64,000 nucleotides of DNA from Psilocybe azurescens (lineage: Eukaryota > Basidiomycota > Agaricomycetes > Agaricales > Agrocybaceae). Of this stretch, positions 12,940 to 28,878 are shown one piece after another (position 1 is the first letter of the stretch; every line of letters starts with the position of its first letter). A program made the position numbers and the translations under genes. The stretch is from assembly GCA_023853785.1 (NCBI GenBank), contig JAJIRX010000721.1, positions 264,566-328,565 on the forward strand, read 5' to 3'. The notes beneath the pieces are model-generated. The model did no database searches. It had not been told where the DNA came from and worked only from the letters and a program-made list of their open reading frames with translations.

Positions 12940-14433
12940 ATGTCCTATCCCTCCAAAATCAAGCCGATCACCTACTCCGACGCTGTCAGGACCTTCAATA
13001 GTCAGGATGTTCAAGAAGATATCAACGATGCTTGCGGAAAGCTTGCCTTTGCCATGAGCGCGATGATGGGGAAATTCGACGCTATCTCAAAACAAATGCA
13101 TACCATTGACCTCCTCAGGCATACTGCCCCTCTCAGACCAAAGTGGGATTCATTGAAGCAGGTGAGCTCCGTAGTCACATTATGAGCAGAGCCGACAACC
13201 GACTCATTGATGGGTAAATTCGTAGGATCTGGCCGAACTCCTTTGGCAATTTCGCACGAATTCTGGGGTAATTTCCGGACGCTTGAAGCGTGAGCATTTT
13301 CCAGAATGCTTCCTTAGCAGCAGCTCATGGTCATCTCTAGTATTCTGCAGTGCGGTTTTACCAATGGCAGCACGAAATTTGGACGTGAGATCAGGCAGAT
13401 CGCCGTACCAACATGAAAGCCTCCAAGTTCTGCAGACATATATGTCGGCAAGTTCACAAATATCCATGCACCTGGTCCATATAACTTATGGAAATCTCAG
13501 ATATCTGCAGAGCATGCAGCGCTCACACGATCCCTTTCTGAGCGTGTATTCAGACTGAGCGCTCGCTTGGTGGTATTCCTAACAGAATTTACCAAATTAA
13601 TTGGTAGCCATACGGTGAACGGCCAGGTAGAAATGTGGGACGTATCACAGAAGCTATCCGAGCTCGACCACCAAGTACGACTGTAAGTGAGATGATCGCT
13701 CTTAATTTACCCCAGAAATTAATCATGACCGTAGCATATTTACGGCGGTACATCGAATTCTAATATAGTCGATCTCATTCTTGATGCTGATTATCAGTTT
13801 AGACCAACGAAGTGGCGTCTGCAGATATTACTCATCTACTTTTTACCTCTTCTCGAATGGTTTCTTCTGCTGGCCGTGCACCTGGCCGATCAAAACTCAC
13901 ACGGAAACCAATAGTGAGTTCGCCGTCTTACTAACCTATTCCCCTTGACTCACAATTTGTCCAAGATTCTTGATGGAGATCTTACCAACATTAGTAGGGC
14001 ATACGAACACGCAGATCGTGAGCACTTCCATATTTTCGCTCGACCGCTAACTTATATCAAATTTGGTATAGGAAAACGAAATGAAGTTGCCCATGCTCAG
14101 TACTCTGCCCAGTTGCGTCAATGTCGGACCAATCCTCTTGCTATTGGACATACGATGATCTCTTCATTTCTTATGGACGAAATTCTGACTTCTGAGTCGG
14201 GGTTGAGTCTATACCTTTCGATATGGTCACGACTGCGGACCGATTGCAGCGATATTTTTCATTGGATCAAAAATCCTGTTCAAGTTGTATGTGGTTTCAC
14301 ATGAGTGTTATACTATGATTACTTACTTATCGATGTTTAGGCCGCCCCTCAATCATCTCATGCTATGCAGAGAGTGGGACAACACTGTACTTATCGCTGG
14401 CCACGGCTCTTGATGTATACTCAACAGGAGTAG
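12940..14433 (+). CDS. Hypothetical helical protein, multi-exon
   Basis: The start ATG at 12940 (MSYPSKIKPITYSDAVRTF) lies 60 bp behind a TATA-like box. Exon 1 ends at LKQ with a GTGAGC donor at about 13160. Coherent exons follow: DLAELLWQFRTNSGVISGRLK (13226), a block reading NLWKSQISAEHAALTRSLSE to KLSELDHQVR (about 13455-13682), a hydrophobic block RPTKWRLQILLIYFLPLLEW (about 13801) that could be a membrane segment, LTNISRAYEHADREHFHIFA (about 13980) through FHWIKNPVQV (14290), and a last exon ending TAG 14431-14433. Exon joins between 13283 and 13455 are uncertain. I recognise no family. The protein is predicted to be mostly alpha-helical with one or two membrane segments. It is isolated between two gene-poor stretches. 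Confidence 0.55.
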
Positions 14434-17233
14434 ATCCGTCTGTTTATGCCGCTGAACGCCGAGAACCTCGTTAAGACCATTCTGCCCTTGTATTTTACTC
14501 TTACTACTGTGTGTATGCCATCGCCTCTCGGTCTCTCCGTCGTGTATATCTGGATATAAGATTTATTATTAGACTACATTAATCGTATCGCATGCATCGT
14601 CTATTTTTAACTCCAGCTAGTTTCTCCAGCTCGTGGTCAGCTCGTGGTTGTATGCTCGTGTGGTAGTTTCAAGCCCTGCGAGAAGCTCGGAAGCGTATTT
14701 ATAAACAAAAAAAAACTTTAGCGACATCTTATGCCCGAATTTGGCCATACTAAGGCTTTCCGCAGACCAGAGCCGGAGCTAAGCCAGAAGTCAAAGGCGC
14801 ACTTGTACATCCCGTCCGAGTCAAGTTTCAACCTTCAAGCTGTTTCAACATTTGTTTTTCTATCGAATCATTCCCTGCACGAATACTTTGTCTCCAAGAC
14901 GATAAACCAAACTGTTATTTGAACAATATTATGTCTTCCGCATCCAAGTAGGCAAACCGGTAAGAAACCCGATCATAAGTAAAGCAACCTTAATTTAGTA
15001 TAAAGTGTGGCGGTAGTGCAGTAAAGTTAACTACAGTTTCGATGCACCGATTTGTCAGAGATATTAAGCCCGAGTTTGTTAGATCATGTCATATGTGCTA
15101 TATGGGGAATGGGTTTCACCAAGTCTTTAACCACTCACTATCTGCTATTTCACAATCAAGCTTCGTTTCTAGCTGGATAGCTCCTGAGTATGTTGTAACT
15201 ATAAAAGCATTATACCGCGTCACATTTGGCCGGATTGAACGAGGCTGTGGCTTCACATACTTTTGGATCATAAAGCAACCTCGCGGGATACCATGCTCTG
15301 GTCGACGGTATGAGTATTTTGGGAAATCTGCGGAAACAGAGAAAATGCTACTTTTACCAAGAAGCAACAGCCAAAAATTTGATGATCTCGATCCAAGACC
15401 AAAGCAAACAACCGTCAATGCTGTGGGGGACCTCGACATGTTCATCGATCAGACTGCCTAAAATTTCTCTCCGTACTCATCGTAAAGATGCACGCCTAAT
15501 TCAAGCATAAAGGTTTCAAAACAATATCAACATATCATGCCATTTACTATCAATCCATTTTTTCCCAACGCATCAAACGGGGTTGCCATTTTGAATTAAA
15601 CCCCTAGATAGTCGTTGTATGATTGTGTCCGGTCTCTGAAGTAGTTAGAAAAGTCGTTAATCATGGTTAAGTCTCGATATCACTGTAGCCTTTTGCTGGA
15701 TGGAAGCTAGACTGGTGAAGAGTTCTTATAAGGGGCCTTACACAAGGATATGTATCTGTCACAGGTATGAACCTCTCCAAGAGCTTTGTGGCCCTGCAGG
15801 ACAAAGCCCCACCGCCAAGCTCACCTACAAGGCATCATGGTCTAAATATAGATTTTCTCAAATCTCATACCCCTGTCTGTAATATTAATAAACTTCTGAA
15901 GGATACAGCAAAAATATTACCAACTTAGAATCATATTATAGCTTGAGCTACCGACTTCACTACTGCTTTGTGAGGTCGTAGAAATTGGCCACATTCACAG
16001 TAAAATAAGCGCCCGTAGTAATTCCGGGATATGCTGAGCGAGTACACTTTCAAGTCTACACTGGTCGGCGTATGGATGCTTGGGAAAACCTCGCGTAATT
16101 ATTTTTATTCGTGCCGTTTTCACGCTCTTAAAAGATACTCGTCAGTAGTATCGATTACTCTATCCATATCTAATTGAATTCTTCCAATGATTATCTCATG
16201 ATGGTTTGCCTATGTAGTAATGGCAACTATAAAAATTTGATAATACCGATAACAAAAGACAATATAACAATATCCAGCATCGTACAGCTCTGTGGTCGCT
16301 CGTTATGATGTGGGAAGATCCGAGAAGATCACCACCAGCAGAAATCGTACGACTTCACGAGTAGGAGTAGTTCACTGTAGCGTTCGCGCCTCATCTGTAT
16401 CTAACCAGACAGACAGTTTTCAAGATTAATCAATCTAAGTGTCTCTGTTAAACATTCAAAGTGCATCTGTCTAAGACTGTCAGCTGCCGTTCGCATTCCA
16501 GCTATCTAACAACCGATCTTTTTCGGCACCCTAGCATCAGATCCATCACCGTCCGAATATATCCTGTCTTTCCTTTTTTGATTTTGAAAAATTCTGAGAT
16601 TCCTTTTGGGTATCTGCAAGATAAGGATTTGAAGAGGAAAAAATGCCTGACTACATGGTACATAATAAAAATCCTGCCCTCCTAGCTACGATGATTGGTA
16701 ATACAATACAAAATTTGTCAAGACATACAAAAACAATTAACAGGCGGTGTTGGGTCTAACGGCGAGAATCATATGGAGTGCGACTAGGATTAAAGGAAGG
16801 AACAGAAAAGACAAGAAGAAATGGTTTTGCTTTAATATGTTACACGTGGTCAAAGATCGTCCGTAGTTTATAAATAAGGGGATGATAAAACAACATATAA
16901 ACGCCAAGAACAAGAAAAAGGAAGAACAAGAAAGAACTACCGATTTCAATTCGAATTAATTGGATGTCCACGGGTCAGCACCCTGTTGAAGGCTCAAACA
17001 AAAAGGGAAGTGTTCAGCTGCTCGGAAAAGTCCAGTACAACAATTTTGCGATCGTGAGACGTGCTGTAGGTAGAGCCACAAAATTAGACTCGACTGGTGC
17101 TCAAAGATTAGAGGCATCAATCATACCTGACTATTCGTGCGACGTCGAATTTGACGTCGAATATATGGCTGGTGTGATTTTGCTTAAACTCTCGAATCAT
17201 TTTGCCTATAGTTTGGAGAAGGTATGATGAGCT
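14434..17233. other. Intergenic, nothing recognised
   Basis: About 2.8 kb between a plus-strand and a minus-strand gene, AT-rich, with an A9 run near 14707. The only sizeable ORFs (15042-15461 plus, 139 residues; 16964-17227 plus, 87 residues) have no recognisable domain. The second lies in the likely 3' UTR of the WD40 gene on the other strand. No terminal repeats were seen. Confidence 0.4.
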
Positions 17234-20175
17234 TCAGAATACCCCGAGTTTCATGGCATGGAACAGCTGCTTACCGCTGCCCAAATCCCAGAGTTTGACA
17301 GTTTTGTCATAGCTGGCACTGACAAGGCGCCCTGTACGAGGGTTGAATGATAAAGCGCGAACGAGGGCTTCATGTCCGACTAGTGTTCTCAGGCAATCGC
17401 CCGTGGAAGCACTCCAGACTTTGATTTTACGGTCATTCGAGCCAGACACGATTAAATCATCCTAGAGGATCACAATTATGTGAGTTACAAATTCAATATT
17501 CTTTCGTCAGCCATTACCTTGAACTCGATGCATGCCAGACCACGATCGTGGCCTTCAAAGGTTCGCAGTCTTTCGCCGCTCTCAATGTCCCAAAGTATCA
17601 TCTTTCCGTCACCACTTGCGCTGACCTATATCGGAATGGATAGCGATCTTAGAGAATTGATATTGAGTAACGTACAACTTTGCCACTCTGCAGACCGACA
17701 GCGTTGACGGGACCTTCATGGCCCCGCAAAGCGCGATGTAACCGCAAGGTTTTGCGATTCCAAACTCGGATTACTGCGTCTTTCGAACTAAAGAGGAAGA
17801 TAGAAATCAGCAATGCAATACCAATTTCAGATGTATTAGAGCGTACCAGCTGACTATCCACTGCCTATCGATTCGGAGATCCAACACGCCTCCGAGATGC
17901 CCCGTTAGGACATCCCTGACAGTTGCCTTTACCTCCCGTTCACTCTCATCCTTGAAATGGGATGACCCATTGCGGAGACTAGTATCATCATCGTTTGACT
18001 CCATGATGGCACCCAAATGCAGGTCCCAGACGCAAATTGAACAATCGCTGCTGCCACTGACCATGAAACCCGTCCTGTTAAATCCACTCATCCGTTTCAA
18101 TTCTTTAGACCTAAACCCCTCCTGATGAGCGGGATTTTGCTGGGATCCATCGCGATCTCCGGCACCTACTTCTTCAGAATCGTCAATGTCGCTCCAATCG
18201 CGGTCCCAATCCTTTTCAAATTTGAGGCATAATACACTCCCCCTATGGACTCCAGAGAAACTTCCGAGGAGAGTCCCTGTTCGCAAGCTCCATACCTTGA
18301 TAGTGCGATCTCGCGAGCCGGTAATTATGCGACGTGAATCGAACTCCAGACAATAAACACTACAAATATTTGAGCAAATCTCTGGGTTTGATGAAGGTAA
18401 TGAACATACCTGTCGGTATGGCCGGATATCTTCATTGGATTCGGTTCGTAGCTCGCGTGAGCGTGCGGATCCACCCTTCGATATCCTGGTTGACCCCGAA
18501 GGAGCTTAGGAGATTAGTACTTTCATAGATAGCGCCCCTTCGTCGCATGAAGTCTCCAGCAGGATTTGAATCTCTCTTAATGGGAAGACGAGGTGCACCT
18601 GACCATCGCAGATCCAGCTCTAGCCTTTCACGATACAGTATTCGCCAGTCCAATCTGAGAGGGGCGCACGTAACCGGAGCATCGATGACGGGAGAGGAAA
18701 GACCAAGAACACGCTTGGCCTTGGGTTCGATGTCGGTTAAGTCAACATCCCACGTTTTGCCGAGAGTAGCCCTTGCATTTCGCGCCAGCCCCCGAGGTAG
18801 TACAGTCGAGTTAGTAGCGCGTCTTAAGTCTATGTTCCACCTGCTCAGAAACAAAGAGCGCCATACAGTATTGTCACTTGCAAGACGACACCAAGTCCGA
18901 GATACAAGACGACAGGATAACAAGGCGCACAACGCTTCTTGTGGGTCGGTATCAAACTCATTGCCAGTCATGCTGTTTCTACCGGGTGATACTGAGTTTT
19001 TGCCGGAATCTTCGACGAGCTGGTTGGGGATGGAAGCTGAGACGGACAAATCAAAGTCAGGATATGCAACGCAAGCTCAGGAGGAAGGAGAGAAATGATA
19101 TCTAGTTGTCAATAAATATAGATATTACGTATTAGTGTCAAAATAGTGATCGATGTATAGGAAGCAACATACCAATCCCATGAATAGCTCTGGCATCAAT
19201 AAAACACGCCTCATCGTCGATCAATTCTCCTTCCTCTCCATCTAGCGGAGGCAGTTCTGAATAGTTGATATATTCAGAGAGATCGTTTCTGCTCCCATTT
19301 CGACCGAGAAAGAAGCTGGTGGCCCGGGATTTACCTTTACCTTTGTTGGCAGAACCTGGCGTCCAATATACAGGCGAGTTTCTCCCGCTCGTTGCCGCGT
19401 TGGGGGTGTACCACGACTGATTCACCTGGCGGCGAGGCATGGCAGATGGCGATGGTGTCCTGGAAGAATTAGGTGAAATAGGGGGTGACGTGGCGTTTGC
19501 GCTAGATAAACCGAGCATCGTTCGCCCCGGAGACGATAAGGCGTCCCATAAGCGTGGAAGAAAAGATTTAAATGACATAGAATTTTGGGATGTTGATTGC
19601 TGGAAGTCGCGTTGGCTAGTGCTAGTGTTTGTATTATTGCCTGTATATGCAGATCGCCCTCTTGGAAAATTCATAGAGGGTGATAGAAACCTAGAAGGAT
19701 AACTCCCAGGAATGAATGGATTCGAGTCTGCCTCATCAATGTCTACATCAATTATAGAAAAGTCAACGGTGGGAGTAGGAGACGGAGGCCTTCCATCCTG
19801 GTTGCGGGTATCCACCACAGTAACCCCCAGCTCAAAGGCAGGTAAGAGTGGCTCCGAGGCAGGGTGGAACGGGGAACCAAGGGTACCTGTGGGGAACAAG
19901 GGAAGCATACGAGACTCTTCAGCCGCAGGGAGAGGATTAGGTGATGTTGCCAGAGAGGCAGGTTGAAAGAATATACGATTGCTGTCTACTGCCAAAGTAG
20001 ACGATGATGACGACGCCGCTCGATGATGGCGTTGAAGTAGACTATCGAAAGTGCGACTCGGCGTATCATAGGAGCTCGCAGTCCTACGCGAACTGGGCCT
20101 TGGTGGAGGGGGTTGGCGATGGTGGTAAGCAGAAGGAGGAAAAGAGGACTGTGTAGAGTGGGTTGAGGATGCCAT
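17234..20175 (-). CDS. F-box/WD40-repeat protein (SCF substrate receptor)
   Basis: Predicted substrate adaptor of an SCF ubiquitin ligase. The first exon (20175 down to about 19170) encodes about 335 residues of Ser/Pro-rich disordered sequence starting MASSTHSTQSSFPPSAYHH. After an intron at about 19101-19170 the F-box begins (DIISLLPPELALHILTLICP). A second short intron joins it to DPQEALCALLSCRLVSRTWC, the usual end of an F-box. A linker leads to WD repeats with recognisable ends: GSSDCSICVWDLHLG, SKDAVIRVWNRKTL followed by LRGHEGPVNAV, GSNDRKIKVWSASTGDCLRT followed by LVGHEALVRAL, and SASYDKTVKLWDLGSG. The stop is at 17234. The build matches the Cdc4/Met30/Fbxw7 group, but I cannot assign the orthologue. 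The long N-terminal extension is unusual. Two MCB boxes lie 133-160 bp upstream. Confidence 0.85.
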
Positions 20176-20307
20176 TGACGGCGAGCAGGGATGTTGCTCG
20201 TCGTTGGAGAACGACTCGGTTGGATTGAGACTTTCGGGGAAGTGTTAGGTCAAGTCCCGTGATCGGAGCAACCCTTATTTATCCAAAAACTAAAGCATGC
20301 GTACACA

Positions 20308-20334
20308 ACGCGTCCTGTGCCACGCTCAACGCGT
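20308..20334. promoter_or_regulatory. Two MCB boxes (ACGCGT) upstream of the F-box/WD40 gene
   Basis: Perfect palindromic ACGCGT hexamers, each within AACGCGTC, lie at 20308-20313 and 20329-20334. They are 21 bp apart, about two helical turns, and about 133-160 bp ahead of the ATG at 20175. ACGCGT is the known MBF site of fungal G1/S promoters. Occupancy here is inferred. Confidence 0.5.
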
Positions 20335-21693
20335 CTCGAGTCCTCATGGAAATTGTCACACTCTTTCGGCTTGCCAACACATAGACTTTACATGCCTACA
20401 AAAGCAAGCCTTGCTGGAATAATATCGGCGCACGCTGCTATAATGAATAGCCGCAAGTCCATGGAACTATGGGTCTACGAGCCTGCCAGCCCTATTCAAC
20501 AGAAGACACGTCTCAAATAGCTATACAGATCCATTAAGTTCGAGGTCTAGTGGACTATTCATCTCCCTGACCTTTGATGATGCAATCATCAAGTCCCAGT
20601 GTCAGCGTTGATTTATTTATTCCAGTGAAACGTAGTGATAGACCCCTCACTCTTCATGAGTGAGAGCCTCGCCAGTGTCATGGTTCGCAAGATAAAGGGT
20701 AGACACCTTTCTCCTGTATCTTTCTTTGGTGACGACAGATAATCAGCCGATCTTAGATCTTACTATAATTGCTGGCTCTTTCAAGAGAACTTCGTCAATA
20801 ACGTATGATCCTGACGGCCTCCCAGAACGTTCTCAACTACGACTACTGCGTGTATTCCAGATACAGGTACGATGAATCGTGAATCTCAAGCCAAGTATGA
20901 TTTGAGCGCTTAATTTCATCTCATGCGTACGCAGTTCCTGGCACAGCGCCCACTGGTGTCCGTGGAGCTCGAACGGCAATTGTGCGAAAGAAACAAAATG
21001 GATACCTTGACTTGGATAGAGTACTGTGCTCCGAGCTGAAAGGTACGCTGACATCAAAAATATGCCATTTATTTATAGGAGTATCATATACCAAAGTCCG
21101 TGGTGAAAAGGGCCCATGATTGACGTTGAAAATTGAAGACTTGGTGGTGGCCGTTTGGATTCAGTGACTGGGCTCAAGTTGGAATCCCATTCTTTCTTAT
21201 TACTGACATAGAGCATAGCCAGTAGCTTGATTTCATGAAGATAAAAATATAACTTGTTCGATCATGTCATTTAAACAAGCACCCTAGTAGCACCGTGTTT
21301 TTTTCCTTCATGCATTGAATCTGCCAATGCCAAAATCATGATGATTTGTGCTTATTAACCAGATGGACATATGATGTTGGCGAAGGGTGTGAATATTTTC
21401 TGTCTACTTGTATTGAAGGGATACTATCTGTTGATCGGAAACGCAACACAGAGATGGAGCAGTGTTGACAGGAGTCATTTGGAGCGCCATCGCAGAAACT
21501 TATAAGCGCCCGTGGGCCTCCGTCGACTTCGGGTACTGTTGGCGCGTAACCGAATTGCATTCCTATTTTAAATTACTATAGTGTGATCTATCAGAATAAC
21601 AGCTCTGACAGAAGACAAGAAAATGTTGGGTGCGAATGTCCATGCAAAGTCCTCCATCAGACATCTACACCAACTTCAATACTAAATAGATGA
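20335..21693. other. Intergenic, nothing recognised
   Basis: About 1.35 kb between the F-box/WD40 promoter and the 3' end of the next minus-strand gene. Only short incoherent ORFs are present. No repeat structure was seen. Confidence 0.4.
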
Positions 21694-23491
21694 CTAGATT
21701 TTGCCCTCCGACTTTTCTTCGTAGCCCAAGATCTTTTCACGACTCTCATCGCAGATAAACTCGAGATTTGGAAGTGCAGTAAGTATCGCCTTTGAAATTT
21801 GCCTTTTCTCTTCCTCAGCTGGCGACAACATCGCCAAGAATCTAATATTAAACGAGTAAAGATTCCAATCCGGAAACGTTGTCGCTTGCATTACTCTGCA
21901 GAACTTAAGAAAGATATCAATGGAGGTTTCAAGTAACCAAGAGAATAAAGATAAGGATAGAAGTACCTCAGTTGTCCGCGTTGCGACCACGACTTGCTGA
22001 TCCTTGTGGGGTGAAAAGTCTTGACAATAAAGGACAAGGTACACAAGATTTGGTAGCTTCGTCGCCAAGAAGAGCAGTAGCTCCGGGCATAAGAACTCAA
22101 TGTATAGATGAAACTTTCGAATACGGTAACTGAATCCTTTCGGTTGCGACAGCAGAAAAGCAATTCGCTCGTATGTGAAACTGCAAGTTACAACCGAAAG
22201 GGACGTTAGATTATGCATGTGCTTCTGGAGATAAGGTATGGTTTTTGGAGAGTAGGGGCACGAGAGCTCAGGAACGCCCAGATCAAAGGACTCCAGATTA
22301 GGAAAATGAATCTGATAGATGTACTGGGAAAATAGATTGTAGGCGTCGTGAGCTATGGTATGCAATGGTGGAGTCTTGCGCCATATGTAATGTTTATAGA
22401 AGGTGATAGGCGACTTGGATATGTCCAAGACGGCGGGGGTGCAGACAATCCAATCTTTCCAAGAGGATTCAATGGCATATCTCTGCATAAAATGTAACCC
22501 AAGATGTCGTAGTTGTGATTTGTGAGCGCTGAGAAATCGACAAAGGCCGGCGGTATCCATAACTTCCACACCGTCAAATATCTGGAGTAAATGGATATCA
22601 AGGAGATTTGGCATGTCTGACAGCTGGGATAGAAATAAGGACAAGTCGATTCTTTCCTTCCAGGACTCAAGGGACAAAGCTTTGAGCGTAGTTCGGTGAT
22701 TGTTAACCAATGGCAAGATGGTTCGACACAGGAGAGCAGTTGGGTCAGATGTGCGGAATGTTATGGTAATGTTGATACTAAAATTCTCCAGCTGTGGGAA
22801 GAAGGTGACTCCATTCAAAATATCTGGAATATCCTCCAGAGGTGTATGGAGTACGAGTGTTCTTAGCTTTGGTCCAAATACCGGCCACCCTTGCCTCAAA
22901 ATTTCTCTTTTGACGCGTAATGCCAAGGATCCCTGATTCTGTCGAGCCATATAGATAACGCTGTAACAGAGGCCATTTTAGGGGCCATCTTTATTGCTTT
23001 TGCTATGTTGTGCTCCATGTTACTCTCGTAGATGCTGAATCGGATGGACTTGATCACCCGTTGGTGAAGACGTCGTTCAGTTTGTTTTTCTTCATATGGT
23101 GCTCCTGATTGGAAAAGCAGATGCTTGATTCGAGGTGCCGACAGAGGTCCCCTGTGGAAAGTCAAAGCAAAGCGTGGAGTGATCAGCACATCTCCAACAC
23201 CAAAGCGTTAGCAGCGTACCAAGCCTTTTGCCAATTGCAAGCAAACATGGCAGGGTCAGTGGAATGGTATCCAATACATGCCTCTCGATAGCGCTCGTCC
23301 ATAGCAATATCGAAGAGCTCCCGATTGATGGAGTATAGCTTCTTGACGGTCTTACAGTCCAAGAAGCTCGTTATATAGAGCCAGATGTCGTATGGAAGCT
23401 TCGCGCAGCTTGAGCTAGCGACAGTCGACAGTCGATGTCTCTTGAGCGCCTTCGGGTGAAGATTCGACAGTTTTAAAGATATGGGAGCCAT
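21694..23491 (-). CDS. F-box protein of an expanded Agaricomycete family
   Basis: The F-box reads KLPYDIWLYITSFLDCKTVK, followed by LYSINRELFDIAMDERYREA. This is the hallmark of a large mushroom-specific F-box family whose C-terminus carries leucine-rich-like repeats. I prefer the Met at 23491 (MAPISLKLSNLHPKALKRHR), although an in-frame Met exists at 23599. A 47-bp intron joins ALV to GPLSAPRIKHLLFQ at about 23160-23205. The long last exon (about 22940 to 21694) has repeats of the form LxxLxLxxxxxxLPxLxxF (LRTLVLHTPLEDIPDILNGV; FPNLESFDLGVPELS; LPNLVYLVLYCQDFSP). Between exon 2 (...ALSIWLDR) and exon 3 (LALRVKREILRQGW) near 22940 the frame moves by one base with no clear intron. It probably recruits substrates to an SCF ligase. 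The substrate is unknown. Confidence 0.75.
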
Positions 23492-23599
23492 TAGTACATA
23501 CACAATGCTTTCAAGAGTAAAAAGGGGATGTCCAAGGTGGGGCAAGATCCTAATATCGCTGTGCTCGTATTTACGCGCTCGGGAGTAACTCCGATTCAA

Positions 23600-23995
23600 T
23601 TTGAATCTAAATCTAACTCGATTGTCACCTGACTCTCTCCTTGAAGGTGTATCTATTTTTAGACCAATCTAAAAAAGTACTGCATGCTTGGCCAACATGC
23701 TATGTATTGACCCAGAAAGACCCGTGTATATAAGATCGCGTTGAAAAGTTACGGTGCCCTGACTTCATTCAAACCGTGTTCGATTGTACTGCGTTCTTTG
23801 CACTTTGTACCATGCCGATAGACGTCACTAGCCGTTGCGATCTAGAAATCGGACAGAATGCTAGATATCTCAACACCTCTCATGGCTCTTGTAAAGATTG
23901 AATGGACCTGTAAATAATGTCAAAGGAATTATTTACACACAGTACTTATATAAACATACATTGTCATGCCAAAATACAATTTCTTCGATGAGTTT
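23600..23995. other. Intergenic, nothing recognised
   Basis: About 400 bp between two minus-strand genes. It holds the promoter of the F-box gene and the 3' end of the membrane-protein gene. A TATA-like GTATATAAGA at 23725-23734 is present but lies on the plus strand, away from either start. Confidence 0.35.
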
Positions 23996-24889
23996 TTACA
24001 AGCTAAACATGGTCAATCGCTTCGCGATGAAATACGTCCAGTAAAAGCCTGAGTTATCAGACGAAGGCGTCCCAAGGAGATTATCCAACATGATGCCTAG
24101 GCACCAGTCAGAATAAAATGCACTCAGAACGATGAACAACGCGATAGTGACAAGAAGACCAGTTGCAGCGACTTTGCCAGGTGAGCCACCACCCAAATAG
24201 CAAATAATCATCATCGAAATGATGCCAACGATCAGTGATGCCCCTATAACCGAGTAGAAAGCGATAGTTAGACCCAATACCGAAGGGACTTGATCCGCAA
24301 CTTTAACGACTAGGCTCATGAGGCCTATCATCCCTGCTATCATGCCAGGGATATCTGGTGCGTGGAATAAGTGGGTATGTTGTATGAGTTTATGGAACAT
24401 ACTCACAGAGCACAATCCACCACGCTGAGGTTTTGGATTTTAACTGTATATCGTCCTCCGGGTTGTTGATGACCAGGATAGCGACATGTAAAGCTGTCAT
24501 ACCACTCAGTAGTGACATGCTCAATTTCCATACTGCAATGACCAAGAGTTGCCAGGTGTTTTTGCACTTGATCATGGTGACGATGGACATGATAATGCAT
24601 AGGGATATGCCAAGGGATCCGAGGACGAGGTCGAATTTCGAGTTGGCGATTTTGGAAAAGGGCCAGAGCGGTTTGCGCCCGAACCATAGACATGCGATGG
24701 TATAGTAGGTGAGAACATGAGAAACAAATCCGAGGACTCCAAAGGGTAGGCTGTAACAGTGAAGTTCTTTGATGGGTATATCTTGTTGTAATGTGTCGTC
24801 CCGGATAAGTAGCCAGTCTATCATCTGTGTTATTTCTCGATTATTGAACAAAAGGTAAAAGAGAACAGTGAAGGCTAACCTGCAGCATC
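23996..24889 (-). CDS. Multipass membrane protein, conserved fungal hypothetical
   Basis: The start is a nine-base first exon (ATGCTGCAG, 24889-24881). An intron joins it to MIDWLLIRDDTLQQDIPIKE, giving the N-terminus MLQMIDWLLIRDD that I associate with a conserved fungal membrane-protein family. Hydrophobic segments follow: SLPFGVLGFVSHVLTYYTIA, LVLGSLGISLCIIMSIVTMI, LSMSLLSGMTALHVAILVI, then after an intron at about 24360-24410 GMIAGMIGLMSLVV, LTIAFYSVIGASLIVGIISM and AATGLLVTIALFIVLSAFYS. That makes about seven membrane spans in about 270 residues. A conserved WFGRKPLWPF loop follows span 1. Function is unknown. It diverges from mcm4 across about 440 bp. Confidence 0.7.
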
Positions 24890-25257
24890 GTTAAAGGTCG
24901 TAAAGTCTGCGGTGGGGCTTGCGCAAATGCGCCCTGCTGCCTAGATAGTGGACGTTATTGACCAAGGGGCGGTCGATGAAATCAGGGGCCCCCTCCACTT
25001 TCTCCACACGAGGGCGGTGGTGCCACCTGTTTTTATCCCCATCACTCCGAAAAAGCTGTGCAGTAAACTGAAGTCTGGAGTGAGAGATTGCATCCCAAGT
25101 AATGTTACCTCTTAAGACAAGAAATATTGCTCTGAGTGGAATACAATACCCGTGGACATTCATATCAAAATTTAACGTTCAAGGCCGAGGTCAAGCTGAA
25201 CGAAGGATGTGTAAGCGTGGGAAAATAAGCACTTGACCGGCCCTAAGTTCAAAATTG

Positions 25258-25275
25258 ACGCGTCGCGTCGCGTCG
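25258..25275 (+). promoter_or_regulatory. MCB cluster upstream of mcm4
   Basis: The bases ACGCGTCGCGTCGCGTCG contain one perfect MCB palindrome (ACGCGT, 25258-25263) followed by two CGCGTC repeats. On the minus strand they read ACGCGACGCGACGCGT. The cluster is 55-70 bp ahead of the mcm4 ATG. MCM genes are classic G1/S-controlled genes in fungi. The same string occurs ahead of scc3. Confidence 0.6.
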
Positions 25276-25328
25276 ATTCTTGTTTCTCAAGAATCTATAC
25301 CATTGTGTACTAGACAGATCATTTCAAA

Positions 25329-28681
<3,353 letters not shown>

Positions 28682-28878
28682 GGTGGAAAGAACGAATGGT
28701 CATTTGTGTTGTGTATATACCTGATTCATTTCGCTTGCTTTTCTTCCCTGTTTTATAATAAGCTGTATTTTATTTATGTGTACCTAGACCGAAGTAACAA
28801 AACATCAAATGGAAGAGGTATAAGTTCTGTCCAAAAGCAAGATAAATGGGATAAAATCTCTCGCATTCATATAACACT

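Noticed and set aside
15042..15461. 139-residue plus-strand ORF
   Set aside because: Composition is mixed, no domain is recognisable, and there are no flanking exons or family match by eye.
16964..17227. 87-residue plus-strand ORF just after the WD40 stop
   Set aside because: No recognisable domain; it probably overlaps the 3' UTR of the F-box/WD40 gene on the other strand.
18547..19098. 183-residue plus-strand ORF
   Set aside because: It is the shadow of the F-box exon on the minus strand, which has clear family motifs.
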